From positions 868,001-932,000 of the forward strand of contig NZ_CWKH01000003.1 in NCBI RefSeq assembly GCF_001245615.1: DNA of 64,000 nt, written 5' to 3'. Every line of letters starts with the position of its first letter. The first letter of the stretch is position 1. The position numbers were made by a program, and so were the translations under genes. The notes under the pieces were generated by a model. The model worked only from the letters and a program-made list of their open reading frames with translations. It had not been told where the DNA came from and searched no databases. Shown here piece by piece: positions 6,342-15,604 of the stretch. Source of the stretch: Mycolicibacterium neworleansense. Its GTDB lineage: Bacteria; Actinomycetota; Actinomycetes; Mycobacteriales; Mycobacteriaceae.

Positions 6342-7436
6342 ATGTCTGCACTCCCGTCAGCAGTTCCGGCACCTGAGGCCGGCCCCGACGCCGGCGCCGT
6401 CTGGCATTACGGTGATCCGCTCGGTGAACAACGGGCCGCAGCCGCTGGCGCGATCCTGGTGGACCGCTCGCACCGGGCGGTCCTGACGCTGACCGGCAAG
6501 GACCGTCAGACGTGGCTGCACAGCATCTCGAGTCAGCATGTCAGTGCCTTGCCGGACGGCGCGGTGACCGAGAACCTGAGCCTGGATCTGCAGGGCCGTG
6601 TCGAAGATCACTGGATTCAGACCGAGCTCGGCGGCACCACCTATGTGGACACCGAGCCGTGGCGGGGCGAACCACTGCTGGCCTACCTGCGCAAGATGGT
6701 GTTCTGGGCCGACGTGCAGATCGAACCGGTGGATATGGCGGTGCTGTCGCTGCTGGGACCCGGGCTGGCCGATGAGCAGGTCGTCGAGGCCTTGGGCTGC
6801 GGACAACTGCCGCAGGAGTCGACGGCGGTGGCGCTGCCCGGCGGGGGGTTCCTGCGCCGGCCGCCCGGCCCCGGCATCGAATTGGATCTGGTGGTGCCGC
6901 GCGAGGCAGTCGCCGATTACACGCGGCGGCTCACCGGCGCAGGCGTCCGGCCGGCCGGGGTGTGGGCGTACGAGGCACACCGGGTGGCGTCCGGGCGGCC
7001 CAGGCTGGGCGTCGACACCGATGAGCGCACCATCCCGCACGAGGTCGGCTGGATCGGTGGCCCCGGCATCGGGGCCGTCCATCTCGACAAGGGCTGCTAT
7101 CGGGGCCAGGAGACCGTCGCGCGGGTCCACAACCTGGGTAAACCGCCCAGGATGCTGGTGATCCTGCAGCTCGACGGCTCCTCCGAGCGGCCAGTGACCG
7201 GCGATGTGGTGACCGCGGGCGGGCGCAACGTCGGCCGCATCGGCACGGTCGTCGACCACGCCGACGACGGCCCGATCGCATTGGCCCTGGTCAAACGGGG
7301 CCTGCCGGTCGATACCGAGCTGGTCGCGGGGGCCGAGGCGCAGGCCCCGGCCGTGATCGACCCGGATTCCATGCCGGAGGCGGATGCCACCGCCGGGGCC
7401 GGGCGCGCCGCGGTCGAACGGCTCCGCGGGCGTTAA
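6342..7436 (+). CDS. ygfZ: YgfZ/CAF17-like folate-binding protein (Rv0811c)
   Basis: A 364-aa protein of the GcvT-like YgfZ family. The family signature KGCYRGQE is at about residues 250-257, followed by the C-terminal barrel. YgfZ/IBA57 proteins bind tetrahydrofolate and support assembly or repair of certain 4Fe-4S enzymes. The signature cysteine (Cys252) is present. The gene stands alone, divergent from the pabC-like gene, which links two folate-related genes back to back. Start chosen at ATG 6342 because of the leaderless -10. Confidence 0.85.
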   Translation: MSALPSAVPAPEAGPDAGAVWHYGDPLGEQRAAAAGAILVDRSHRAVLTLTGKDRQTWLHSISSQHVSALPDGAVTENLSLDLQGRVEDHWIQTELGGTTYVDTEPWRGEPLLAYLRKMVFWADVQIEPVDMAVLSLLGPGLADEQVVEALGCGQLPQESTAVALPGGGFLRRPPGPGIELDLVVPREAVADYTRRLTGAGVRPAGVWAYEAHRVASGRPRLGVDTDERTIPHEVGWIGGPGIGAVHLDKGCYRGQETVARVHNLGKPPRMLVILQLDGSSERPVTGDVVTAGGRNVGRIGTVVDHADDGPIALALVKRGLPVDTELVAGAEAQAPAVIDPDSMPEADATAGAGRAAVERLRGR

Positions 7437-7617
7437 CCCGTGGAACTGCACATGAGCACGTAAACTCACTCGGTCACCGACGACGTGACGGCCGTCTCAG
7501 CGCGGATTCCCGCAATCCTGGTGACGGTCGTGCTGTTGTGCAACGACGCATGGCAGCCCGGGCCCCCAGCCGCTCACCGTGAGGCAGGGCCTGACAGCAC
7601 TTCGCGGGCGGGCACGG

Positions 7618-7703
7618 TAAAGTGTTGGCAGGACAATAAAGACACACAGATCGGAGCCGCCTAGCAATTGGGCCGCTCCGTTATTGCGCGAGGGGGTCCC
7701 CCC
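7618..7703 (+). promoter_or_regulatory. Probable promoter and structured 5' UTR of DUF3073 gene
   Basis: TAAAGT at 7618-7623 could be the -10; a transcript from about 7630 would have a UTR of about 74 nt. In it CGGAGC at 7652-7657 pairs with GCTCCG at 7675-7680, extended inside by GCC/GGC after one mismatch. A GAGGGGG ribosome site precedes ATG 7704. The rest of the 267-nt gap shows nothing I can name. Confidence 0.4.
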
Positions 7704-7877
7704 ATGGGCCGCGGCCGGGCGAAGGCAAAGCAGACCAAGGTGGCACGTGAGTTGAAGTACAGCTCACCGAACACCGACTTCAGTCAGCTCCAACGTGAGC
7801 TGTCGGGATCTCCCGATTCCGGTGACGTCAATGACGACACCGATGAATGGTCGGGTGAGGATGACTGGCGGCGCTGA
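7704..7877 (+). CDS. DUF3073 small protein (Rv0810c-like)
   Basis: A 57-aa very polar protein starting MGRGRAKAKQTKVAREL, with a basic first third and an acidic end (DDTDEWSGEDDWRR). The family is found throughout actinobacteria, is short, and its function is not known. The basic N-terminus could touch nucleic acid. A start 12 codons upstream (7668) is possible, but MGRGRAK is the conserved family beginning and has a strong ribosome site (GAGGGGG). It is convergent with purM, separated by a hairpin. Confidence 0.8.
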   Translation: MGRGRAKAKQTKVARELKYSSPNTDFSQLQRELSGSPDSGDVNDDTDEWSGEDDWRR

Positions 7878-7902
7878 GCCGCCTGCATTCCGTTCCACAC
7901 GC

Positions 7903-7955
7903 TAGACGCAGGTCGCGCTGGTTGCGCATCACGCTTACCAGCGCGACCTTGTCTA
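7903..7955. terminator. Long hairpin between DUF3073 gene and purM
   Basis: AGGTCGCGCTGGT (7910-7922) is the exact complement of 7937-7949 with a 14-nt loop, and TAGAC (7903-7907) pairs with GTCTA (7951-7955) to extend it. Symmetric and between convergent genes, so it can serve both strands. Confidence 0.7.
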
Positions 7956-7959
7956 CTGT

Positions 7960-9051
7960 CTAGAACCGCGGATGCTGTCCGACCAGCTGGGCGCGCACAC
8001 TGTCCTTGCCGCCCTTCTTGACGGTTCCCAGCGTCCAGCAGTCCAGGTGCCGTGCGGTCAGGATGGCCAGCGCGCGATCGGTGTCCTCAGGGGCGACGAC
8101 CGCGACCATTCCGACGCCCATGTTGAACGTCTTCTCCATCTCGGCACGCTCGATGCGTCCGCGCTGGGCGATCATCTGGAACACCGGTGCCGGCGTCCAC
8201 GTGCCGCGGTCCAGTTCTGCGGTGAGCCCGTGCGGCACCACCCGCTCCAGGTTCCCGGCCAGGCCGCCACCGGTGACGTGGCAGAAGGTGCGGACCTGGG
8301 TTTCGGCGGCGAGCGCCAGGCAGTCCTTGGCGTAGATGCGCGTCGGCTCGAGCAACTCCTCGCCGAGCGTGCGGCCGAACTCCTCGACGTGGCCGGCCAG
8401 GTTCATCCGGTCGATCTCCAGCAGCACCTTGCGGGCCAGGGAGTAGCCGTTGGAGTGCAGCCCGCTGGAGCGCATGGCGATGATCACGTCGCCGGGACGG
8501 ACCCGGTCGGGGCCGAGCACGTTGTCGGCCTCGACGATCCCGACACCGGTCGCGGAGATGTCGTAGTGGTCGGGTTCCATCAGGCCGGGGTGTTCGGCCG
8601 TCTCACCGCCCAGCAGTGCGCAGCCGGCCTGGATGCAACCTTCGGCGATGCCGGACACGATGGCGCTCACCCGCTCCGGGACGGTGCGGCCCACGGCGAT
8701 GTAGTCCTGCAGGAACAGCGGCTCGGCGCCGCACACCACGAGGTCGTCGACGACCATCGCCACCAGGTCCAGACCCACGGTGTCGTGTTTGTCCATGGCC
8801 TGTGCGACGGCGAGCTTGGTGCCCACCCCGTCGGTGGAGGCGGCCAGCACCGGCTCGCGGTACCCGCCGCGTAAGGCGAACAGTCCGGCAAAGCCGCCCA
8901 GACCGCCCCTGACCTCCGGACGGGTCGCCTTCGCGGCGAGGGGTTTGAAGAGTTCAACAGCGCGGTCACCGGCTTCGATATCGACTCCGGCTGACGCGTA
9001 CGAAATGCTGTTGTGTTCGGCGATGCCGTGCTGTTCGGCGCCCTTAGTCAT
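7960..9051 (-). CDS. purM: Phosphoribosylformylglycinamidine cyclo-ligase (AIR synthetase)
   Basis: A 363-aa enzyme that closes FGAM to aminoimidazole ribotide with ATP, step 5 of purine synthesis. Visible family motifs: STDGVGTKL, GGETAEHPG and NMGVGMV. The start is ATG 9051; the minus-strand -10 TAGCCT lies 8 nt upstream, so the mRNA is probably leaderless. purF lies 50 nt upstream on the same strand, so purM can be read from purF as well as from its own promoter. Confidence 0.96.
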   Translation of the reverse strand: MTKGAEQHGIAEHNSISYASAGVDIEAGDRAVELFKPLAAKATRPEVRGGLGGFAGLFALRGGYREPVLAASTDGVGTKLAVAQAMDKHDTVGLDLVAMVVDDLVVCGAEPLFLQDYIAVGRTVPERVSAIVSGIAEGCIQAGCALLGGETAEHPGLMEPDHYDISATGVGIVEADNVLGPDRVRPGDVIIAMRSSGLHSNGYSLARKVLLEIDRMNLAGHVEEFGRTLGEELLEPTRIYAKDCLALAAETQVRTFCHVTGGGLAGNLERVVPHGLTAELDRGTWTPAPVFQMIAQRGRIERAEMEKTFNMGVGMVAVVAPEDTDRALAILTARHLDCWTLGTVKKGGKDSVRAQLVGQHPRF

Positions 9052-9059
9052 CGCAAGCA

Positions 9060-9065
9060 AGGCTA
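9060..9065 (-). promoter_or_regulatory. Leaderless -10 element (TAGCCT) for purM
   Basis: TAGCCT then 8 nt then ATG at 9051 on the minus strand, inside the short purF-purM gap. Confidence 0.55.
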
Positions 9066-9101
9066 CCGCCCCGCTGTTACGGGGGTACAGCGCAGGAGGC
9101 G

Positions 9102-10637
9102 TTAAGGACGTCTCAAGGCCGACGCGTTGTCGTTGGCCGCCTGCAGCGGGACGCCGGTCCGGGCCGCGGTGGCGAGCATGTGCTCGACGACGTTCTTGCC
9201 CAGCGCGGTCTCGCCGGGGAGCTCGATCGGGTAGTTCCCGTCGAAACACGCCGAGCACAACCGGGTGGCGGGCTGCTCGGTGGCCGCGATCATGCCCTGC
9301 TGGGAGATGTAGCCCAAGCTGTCGGCACCGATGGCGTGCCGCACCGCTTCGAGCATCTCGCCCTCGTGCTCGGCGGATGCCGCGTTGGCGATGAGCTCGG
9401 CCGGGGTGGCGAAGTCGATTCCGTAAAAGCAGGGCCACCGCACCGGCGGCGAGGCGATCCGGACGTGGACTTCGAGGGCTCCGGCCTCACGCAGCATGCG
9501 GACCAGGGCGCGCTGGGTGTTGCCGCGCACGATCGAGTCGTCTACGACGATGAGCCGCTTGCCGCGGATGACCTCGCGCAACGGGTTGAGCTTGAGCCGG
9601 ATGCCCAGCTGCCGAATGGTCTGCGAGGGCTGGATGAAGGTGCGGCCCACGTAGGCGTTCTTCATCAGGCCCTGACCGAACGGGATGCCGGATTCCTGCG
9701 CGTAACCCACCGCGGCGGGCGTTCCCGACTCGGGGACGCCGATCACCAGGTCGGCGTCGATCGGGTGTTCGCGGGCCAGCCGCCGGCCGATGTCGACGCG
9801 CGTGGCGTGCACCGAGCGGCCCACCAGTGTGCTGTCGGGACGGGCCAGGTAGACGTATTCGAAGACACAGCCCTTGGGTTCGGGGTTGGCGAACCGGGTG
9901 GAGCGCACGCCGTCGGCGTCGATGGCCAGCAGCTCGCCGGGTTCGATGTCGCGGACGAACGAGGCGCCGACGATGTCGAGCGCGGCGGTTTCGGAGGCCA
10001 CCACCCAGCCCCGGTCGAGGCGACCCAGTGCCAGCGGACGCACGCCGTGCGGATCACGGGCGGCGTAGAGGGTGTTCTCGTCCATGAAGGTGAGGCAGAA
10101 CGCGCCGCGCACGGTCGGCAGCAGCTCCAGGGCGGCCTGCTCCAGAGTGGCGTCGGCGGCACCGTGCGCCAGGAGCGCTCCGAGAATGTCGGAATCGGTG
10201 GTGGCCGTCGGCGCACCCTTCATGTCGATCAGTCCGGCCTCACGGGCGCGGGCGGCCAGCTCGGCGGTGTTGACCAGGTTGCCGTTGTGGCCGAGTGCGA
10301 CGCCGGTCCCGGCGGCGGTGTTCCGGAACACCGGCTGGGCGTTTTCCCACGTGGTGGACCCGGTCGTGGAGTAGCGGCAGTGGCCGACGGCGACATGGCC
10401 CGGCATCGCCGCCAGGGTCTGCTCGTCGAACACCTGGCTGACCAGGCCGAGATCCTTGAACACCAGGATCTGCGAACCGTCGGACACGGCGATGCCCGCC
10501 GCTTCCTGTCCGCGGTGCTGCAGGGCGTAGAGGCCGTAGTAGGTGAGCTTGGCGACGTCCTCGCCTGGGGCCCAGACCCCGAATACGCCGCATTCCTCGC
10601 GCGGCTCGTTCTCGTCGTCGAGTTGCTGACCAGTCAC
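9102..10637 (-). CDS. purF: Amidophosphoribosyltransferase
   Basis: The first enzyme of purine synthesis: PRPP plus glutamine give phosphoribosylamine. With the chosen start it has 511 aa; a short propeptide of 15 residues precedes Cys16 of CGVFGVW, which becomes the N-terminal nucleophile after cleavage. The PRPP loop is VVDDSIVRGNT, and CFYG and CSACFDG supply Fe-S cysteines of the Bacillus-type enzyme. GTG 10637 is preferred: a -10 (TAGACT) at 10678-10683 would put transcription start near 10671, downstream of the alternative ATG 10703, and GGGAG precedes the GTG. Confidence 0.93.
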   Translation of the reverse strand: MTGQQLDDENEPREECGVFGVWAPGEDVAKLTYYGLYALQHRGQEAAGIAVSDGSQILVFKDLGLVSQVFDEQTLAAMPGHVAVGHCRYSTTGSTTWENAQPVFRNTAAGTGVALGHNGNLVNTAELAARAREAGLIDMKGAPTATTDSDILGALLAHGAADATLEQAALELLPTVRGAFCLTFMDENTLYAARDPHGVRPLALGRLDRGWVVASETAALDIVGASFVRDIEPGELLAIDADGVRSTRFANPEPKGCVFEYVYLARPDSTLVGRSVHATRVDIGRRLAREHPIDADLVIGVPESGTPAAVGYAQESGIPFGQGLMKNAYVGRTFIQPSQTIRQLGIRLKLNPLREVIRGKRLIVVDDSIVRGNTQRALVRMLREAGALEVHVRIASPPVRWPCFYGIDFATPAELIANAASAEHEGEMLEAVRHAIGADSLGYISQQGMIAATEQPATRLCSACFDGNYPIELPGETALGKNVVEHMLATAARTGVPLQAANDNASALRRP

Positions 10638-10677
10638 GATAGGGCTGCTCCCGGGGCGGCGGTTGGTGACATAACCG

Positions 10678-10683
10678 AGTCTA
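10678..10683 (-). promoter_or_regulatory. -10 element (TAGACT) of purF
   Basis: Minus-strand TAGACT with TTTTGT 16 bp upstream as possible -35. It predicts a leader of about 33 nt before GTG 10637. Confidence 0.5.
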
Positions 10684-10857
10684 CGGTCCAGGCGGGCCAA
10701 CAAAAGAATCGAATGGCCGCTCTGGCACCGGCTTTTGCAACAACGGGCGCCGCCATCGCCATTCCCCGATCGCCCCGCAGGGGTGTGGTCAGCCGTAGCC
10801 GGATCCGTGGGGATAACCCCATCGACCCACTACATGCCAACGGCAAGGATGGATTTC

Positions 10858-12201
10858 GTGACGCGCCAACTCTCCGACAAGCCGGCAACCGAGCCCCTCG
10901 ATTCCGACTCCGCGGCTCAGCCGCAAGCGTGGCCGGAGGTGACGAAGATCGCATTCCGGTTCTGCTTCCTGTACTTCGGCCTGTTCTGTCTGTTGTTCGC
11001 GCAGATCACGTTCGCCTTCCTGGGGATCGTGGGCCACTGGCTGCCGGATCGGGCGGTGATGTGGCAGATGACGGTGCTGGGCCCGGTGGTCAGCTGGGTC
11101 GGCCGTCACGTCTTCGGCGTCGAGGCGGTGCTGCATCAGGATTCGGGCAGCGGGGATCAGGCCGCGATCTGGGTGATGATCTTCTGCCTGCTCGTGTTCT
11201 CGGTCGTCGGCACCGCGGTGTGGTCATGGGTGGACCGGCAGCGGCCGGACTACTCGCGGCTTTGGGTCTGGTTCCTGACGTTCGTGCGGTTGTGTGTGGC
11301 CGGCCAGATGTTGTTCTACGGGTTCGCCAAGCTGATCCCGACGCAGATGCCGGCTCCCCCGCTGGCGGCGTTGCTGCGCCCGTACGGCGAGTTCAGTCCG
11401 GCCTCGGTGTTGTGGCTGCAGGTCGGTAGCTCCTACCCCTACGAGATGGCCCTGGGGGCGGTCGAGGTTCTCGCCGGGCTGCTGCTGTTCCTGCCGCGGA
11501 CCGCGACACTGGGCGCGCTGCTGGGTGTGGCCAGCATGGTGCAGGTGTTCCTGCTGAACATGACCTTCGACGTGCCGGTCAAGATTCTGTCCGGGCACCT
11601 GCTGTTGATGGGCCTGGTGCTGTTGGCCCCGCAGTACCGCCGGATGGCCGACTTCCTGGTGCTGCAGCGCACCACAGAACCCGCCGTTCAACCCGACCTG
11701 TTCGCCGATGCCCGGGCCAACACCATTGCGACCCGCGTCCAGGCCGTGCTCGGCGTCTGGATGGTGGCCGGCTGCGTCCTGACCGGCTGGCAGAGTTGGA
11801 GCGAATACGGTGGCGGCCGCGCCAAACCCGAGTTGTACGGCATCTGGACGGTGAGCCGGTTCGACGTCGACGGCCGAACCGCCCCGCCATTGACCACTGA
11901 TGAATCTCGTTGGCAGCGCGTCGTATTCGACCTTCCCGAGGTCCTCACCTATCAGACGATGAACGGCACATTGGTGGACGCGCCGGTCAAGATCGACGGT
12001 GATCACCTGACGGTGTCGGGGCCGGACGGCTCACCCCTGGCCACACTCACCGCAGCCCGGCCGACCCCTGGACAATTGCAGCTGACCGGTGAGTTGTCCG
12101 GTCGTGATGTCGCGATCTGGCTGGATCGCGTGGATCCTGACACGTTCACGCTGCGTAACCGCGGCTTTCACTGGGTGCAGGAGTATCCGTACTTCCGGTG
12201 A
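10858..12201 (+). CDS. DoxX-like multi-pass membrane protein
   Basis: A 447-aa protein. It has two N-terminal transmembrane helices, then a DoxX-like four-helix region (about residues 135-275: the segment FVRLCVAGQMLFYGFAKL, then later helices), a further helix near residue 300, and a C-terminal soluble domain of about 120 residues. DoxX proteins join membrane redox complexes that handle thiol or sulfur stress, but the role of this large form is unknown. GTG 10858 has AAGGA 8 nt upstream; ATG 10849 is an alternative. Divergent from purF. Confidence 0.65.
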   Translation: MTRQLSDKPATEPLDSDSAAQPQAWPEVTKIAFRFCFLYFGLFCLLFAQITFAFLGIVGHWLPDRAVMWQMTVLGPVVSWVGRHVFGVEAVLHQDSGSGDQAAIWVMIFCLLVFSVVGTAVWSWVDRQRPDYSRLWVWFLTFVRLCVAGQMLFYGFAKLIPTQMPAPPLAALLRPYGEFSPASVLWLQVGSSYPYEMALGAVEVLAGLLLFLPRTATLGALLGVASMVQVFLLNMTFDVPVKILSGHLLLMGLVLLAPQYRRMADFLVLQRTTEPAVQPDLFADARANTIATRVQAVLGVWMVAGCVLTGWQSWSEYGGGRAKPELYGIWTVSRFDVDGRTAPPLTTDESRWQRVVFDLPEVLTYQTMNGTLVDAPVKIDGDHLTVSGPDGSPLATLTAARPTPGQLQLTGELSGRDVAIWLDRVDPDTFTLRNRGFHWVQEYPYFR

Positions 12202-12260
12202 GTCGCGGCGATCCCGATACCCTGCGTCGAGCACGTCATCTGCCCTGTCGAGGAGGATTT

Positions 12261-12644
12261 GTGGGAGTTTGGGGTCCAGGGAACTTCGAGAGCGACACCG
12301 TGGCCGACGGGCTCGGCGAGCTGACGAACCGGATCATCGGTGAGATCTCGGAGCAGTTCGACGACACGTCCGACGATTCCGCTGTGCAGCCCGACGAGTG
12401 GGGCGGGGAGATGGTGCCCGCCTGGCTCGAGATCCTGATAGACATCGTCGAGCCGGCGCGGGTCGGTGCCACGTTTCCTTCGGTGGCCACGCTGAGCGAT
12501 TGGCGTGACCGCTACCTGCGCGTGTGGGACGAGTACATCGACGAGCTCGAACCGGAAGACACGTACAAGACCGAACGGCGCGCGGTGCTCGTCAGCACCT
12601 TCGAGCGGGCCATCTCCCTGGCCACCACGCGCGAACAGGGTTAG
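12261..12644 (+). CDS. DUF4259 protein
   Basis: A 127-aa soluble protein that begins MGVWGPGNFESDTVADGL, the characteristic opening of DUF4259 proteins (WG-G-F--D-A-D pattern). The function of the family is unknown; it often appears as a lone gene. GTG 12261 has a strong GAGGAGG site 4 nt upstream, which decides this start over the in-frame start 63 nt earlier. Confidence 0.7.
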   Translation: MGVWGPGNFESDTVADGLGELTNRIIGEISEQFDDTSDDSAVQPDEWGGEMVPAWLEILIDIVEPARVGATFPSVATLSDWRDRYLRVWDEYIDELEPEDTYKTERRAVLVSTFERAISLATTREQG

Positions 12645-12663
12645 GGCACGTCCGGCAGACCGG

Positions 12664-13050
12664 TCAGCCCGCCAGCGGCACCAGCGGCAGCCACCGGGCC
12701 ACCTCACCGGCCCGCGATCCCGACATCTGGACGGCTGCGCCTGCCGCGTCGAGAGCGAGCAGGCCGGTGGCCAACCGCAGCCAGGTGCGCGGATCGGTTT
12801 CCACGACGTTGGGCGGGTTGCCGCGGGTGTGGCGCGGCCCTTCGATGCACTGCACCGCGACGAACGGCGGCACCCTGACCTCGACGCTGGCACCCGGTGC
12901 CGCCGCGGCCAGGGTGCGCGCGGTGAGGCGCACCGCGTCGGCCAGTTCGGCACGTGAGGGTTCGGCATGGGCGGGATCGCGTAGCCAATCGGCGACGGCG
13001 GCCACCGCCGCCCTGGTCTTTTGCGGATCGACACTGCCTCGCGCGGCCAT
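12664..13050 (-). CDS. Sterol-carrier-like small protein (Rv0807-like)
   Basis: A 128-aa protein, predicted helical in the first half, with the sequence [24 protein letters not shown] and a W/L-rich middle ([12 protein letters not shown]). Proteins of this kind are labelled sterol carrier family proteins in mycobacteria, and the position between purF and the genes that follow matches Rv0807. The lipid-binding role is only from the family. I chose ATG 13050; it is convergent with the DUF4259 gene (19 nt gap) and divergent from the MCE gene. Confidence 0.6.
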   Translation of the reverse strand: MAARGSVDPQKTRAAVAAVADWLRDPAHAEPSRAELADAVRLTARTLAAAAPGASVEVRVPPFVAVQCIEGPRHTRGNPPNVVETDPRTWLRLATGLLALDAAGAAVQMSGSRAGEVARWLPLVPLAG

Positions 13051-13054
13051 GCCA

Positions 13055-13060
13055 TAGAGT
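13055..13060 (+). promoter_or_regulatory. Leaderless -10 element (TAGAGT) for orphan MCE gene
   Basis: TAGAGT, 8 nt, then GTG 13069. It lies 5 nt outside the start codon of the divergent gene. Confidence 0.6.
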
Positions 13061-13068
13061 CTCGCAAA

Positions 13069-14274
13069 GTGTTTGCCGATCACCGTAATCCGCCGTATCG
13101 CACGGCCGGTGCAGTGTTTCTGGCGATCCTCGCGCTGGTACTGGGGTTGATCGTGGCGCAGTTCCGGGGCGCGTTCGAACCCAGGACGCCACTGACGCTG
13201 CTGGCCTCGCGGGCGGGTCTGGTGCTCGATCCGGGTTCGAAGGTGACCTACAACGGGGTCCCGATCGGCCGGGTGGGCGCGGTGGACGCCGGCTCTGACC
13301 CGGTCCGGGCTCTCGTGCGGCTCGACATCAACCCGAAGTACCTGGACCTGCTGCCGGCCAATGTGCAGACCTCCATCCAGGCGACGACGGTGTTCGGCAA
13401 CAAGTACGTGGCGTTCACCTCACCGGAACATCCCAGTGCGCAACGGGTTTCGAGTTCCGACCCGATCGACGTCACGGCGGTCACCACCGAGTTCAACACG
13501 TTGTTCGAGACGATCACCGCCATCACCGAGCAGGTCGATCCGATCAAGCTGAACCAGACCCTGTCGGCCACTGCGCAGGCACTGACCGGCCTGGGCAGCG
13601 CGTTCGGGCAGTCACTGTCCGACGGCAACACCATCCTCGACGATGTGAACCCGCGACTGCCCGCGCTGCGGCACGACATCGCCGGGCTGGCCGATCTCGG
13701 CGAACGCTATGCGGCGGCCGGGCCCGATCTGTTCGACGGCCTGGGTGAGGCTGCCCGCAGTGCCGCCACCTTCAACTCCCAGCGCGGCCACCTCGACGCG
13801 GCGCTGGTCGCGGCGATCGGCTTCGCCGGAACGGGTTCGGACATCCTCGAGCGCGGCGGGCCGTATCTGCGGCGCGGGGCGCAGGATCTGATCCCGACGT
13901 CGCAACTGTTCGACAAATATCAGGGTCAGCTGTTCTGCACGATCCGCAACTACCACGACGTCGCGCCCGCCTTCTATGAGACGTTCGGCGGCGACAACGG
14001 ATATTCGCTCGACAGCACGGGCACCCTCTCGAGCATCGGAGTCGGCAACACCTACGTCTATCCCGACAACCTGCCGCGGGTGAATGCCAAGGGCGGCCCC
14101 GAGGGCAAGCCCGGTTGCTGGAAGCCGATCACCCGTGACCTGTGGCCCGCGCCGTATCTGGTGATGGACACCGGCTTGTCGATCGCGCCGTACAACCATG
14201 TCGAACTCGGCTCACCGATCTTCACCGACTATGTCTGGGGACGGCAGGTCGGTGAGCCCACGATCAACCCGTGA
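13069..14274 (+). CDS. Orphan MCE-family (MlaD domain) protein
   Basis: A 401-aa protein with a signal anchor (about residues 12-32), an MlaD/MCE domain (about 37-115: [20 protein letters not shown]), a long helical region (about 130-270) and a Cys-containing C-terminal part ([15 protein letters not shown]) like MceA proteins. MCE proteins form hexameric tubes that take lipids from the outer envelope to YrbE permeases. Here no yrbE or other mce gene is adjacent, so it must use other partners or act alone. GTG 13069 is set by the -10 at 13055. Confidence 0.8.
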   Translation: MFADHRNPPYRTAGAVFLAILALVLGLIVAQFRGAFEPRTPLTLLASRAGLVLDPGSKVTYNGVPIGRVGAVDAGSDPVRALVRLDINPKYLDLLPANVQTSIQATTVFGNKYVAFTSPEHPSAQRVSSSDPIDVTAVTTEFNTLFETITAITEQVDPIKLNQTLSATAQALTGLGSAFGQSLSDGNTILDDVNPRLPALRHDIAGLADLGERYAAAGPDLFDGLGEAARSAATFNSQRGHLDAALVAAIGFAGTGSDILERGGPYLRRGAQDLIPTSQLFDKYQGQLFCTIRNYHDVAPAFYETFGGDNGYSLDSTGTLSSIGVGNTYVYPDNLPRVNAKGGPEGKPGCWKPITRDLWPAPYLVMDTGLSIAPYNHVELGSPIFTDYVWGRQVGEPTINP

Positions 14275-14332
14275 CAGCTTTACGATCTTGGCCCAGGGGA
14301 GCTTCGGGCGAAAAGGGGATCTGTGAACGGTA

Positions 14333-15604
14333 GTGCCGATGCCTAAGCGTGCAGTACCGGCGAGTCCCGAGCGGTCCGCGGCCTGGCCTCCGTCCCTTTC
14401 GACCTGGCGCGCTGTCGGGCTGTCGCTCGCGCCGATCGGTGGTGCGGCCTTCAATGGAGTGGCCGGCCTGTGTGCGGCGGCGATCGCAGCTGTGCTGATT
14501 TTCGCGTTCGCCCGGGTGCACCGGCATGCACCGCATGCGGTGTCGACTGGTGATCTGGTGGCCTCCACGGTGGGTCCGGCCGCCGGACGGTTCACGAGTC
14601 TGGTGCAGCTGGCGGCCTATGTGCTGCTGGGCGTGGGTGCCGCGCTGACCCTCGCGCTGCAGCCGTTGACCGGCGCGCCGGACCTGGAGACGGCGCTGGC
14701 CGGCTGGTGGTGGCCCGGCTGGTCGGTGGCCGTGGTGGTGATCGCCGGCGCGGTGGTGGCGTACCTGCCGACCCGGGCGGTGGGTGCTACGGCCGCAGCG
14801 CTGGCCGGCGTGGGACTGCTGGTCTTCGTCTACATGGCGCTGGCGATCGTGGCCCGCGTGGCATCGGGTACACCCCCGATGGAATTCGGGGCGACCCGCA
14901 TCGATTCGGTGCTGCTGGCCACCGCGGCTGCCATCCCGCTGGGCCTGGGGTTGGTCGGGTTCGAGGCGTCCACCGTGGTCAGCGGCCGGCTGCAGTCGGT
15001 GGCGCGCCCGGTGGGCACTGCGGTGGGAGTGACGGCCCTGGTCGCGGTGGCCCTGCTGCTGGCCGCCAACATCGGCGCGACGGGCGGGTTCCACAGCACC
15101 GCCGTGACCCTCTCGCTGATCATCTCGCAGTTCTTCGCCGACGCCGGGTTCTATTGGTTCGCCACCGGGGCGTTGTGTCTGGGTTCGGCCGCGCTGCTGG
15201 CGTTGACGTGGGCAGCCACCCGGGTTGCGGGACGGCTGTTCGGCGCCGGGCCGGAGGTGGCGATCTTGGTCCCCGCGGTGATGTGTGTGCTGGCCGTGGC
15301 GTTCTGCCGGTTTCAGGATCACCTCGGCAGGTTGCAGGCGACCGTCCCGGCACTGCTTCTCCTGGTGGTCTATGTGCTTGTTACCGAGGCCAATTCGCGC
15401 ATAGAAGGGTCCGCGGCGGCGCAGCAGGCGCCGCGGCTGATCCTGACCGTGGTCGTGGTCTGTGTGGTGTTGATCCCGCTTCGGGTCACTGATTTCTCGG
15501 TGCCCACGCTGTGGCCGCTGGCCGTTACGGCTGCACTCCTGGCGTCGGCAGGGGTGCTGGCACGGCTTGGGAGGCCAGTGCAGCCAGCGCCCCCGCCTCG
15601 TTGA
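14333..15604 (+). CDS. APC-superfamily permease-like membrane protein
   Basis: A 423-aa protein with about 12 predicted transmembrane helices and an amino acid-polyamine-organocation permease layout: the N-terminal helix has GGAAFNGVAGL, and helix 6 has GLGLVGFEAS, similar to the FVGFE motif of APC transporters. The substrate cannot be told. The start is uncertain (GTG 14333 or ATG 14339). Its last 80 bases overlap the end of the convergent CPBP protease gene. Confidence 0.65.
   Translation: MPMPKRAVPASPERSAAWPPSLSTWRAVGLSLAPIGGAAFNGVAGLCAAAIAAVLIFAFARVHRHAPHAVSTGDLVASTVGPAAGRFTSLVQLAAYVLLGVGAALTLALQPLTGAPDLETALAGWWWPGWSVAVVVIAGAVVAYLPTRAVGATAAALAGVGLLVFVYMALAIVARVASGTPPMEFGATRIDSVLLATAAAIPLGLGLVGFEASTVVSGRLQSVARPVGTAVGVTALVAVALLLAANIGATGGFHSTAVTLSLIISQFFADAGFYWFATGALCLGSAALLALTWAATRVAGRLFGAGPEVAILVPAVMCVLAVAFCRFQDHLGRLQATVPALLLLVVYVLVTEANSRIEGSAAAQQAPRLILTVVVVCVVLIPLRVTDFSVPTLWPLAVTAALLASAGVLARLGRPVQPAPPPR

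Noticed and set aside
9180..11429. A 749-codon plus-strand open frame across purF
   Set aside because: Antisense of purF and then a frame merging into the DoxX-like gene; no domain, start site or promoter.
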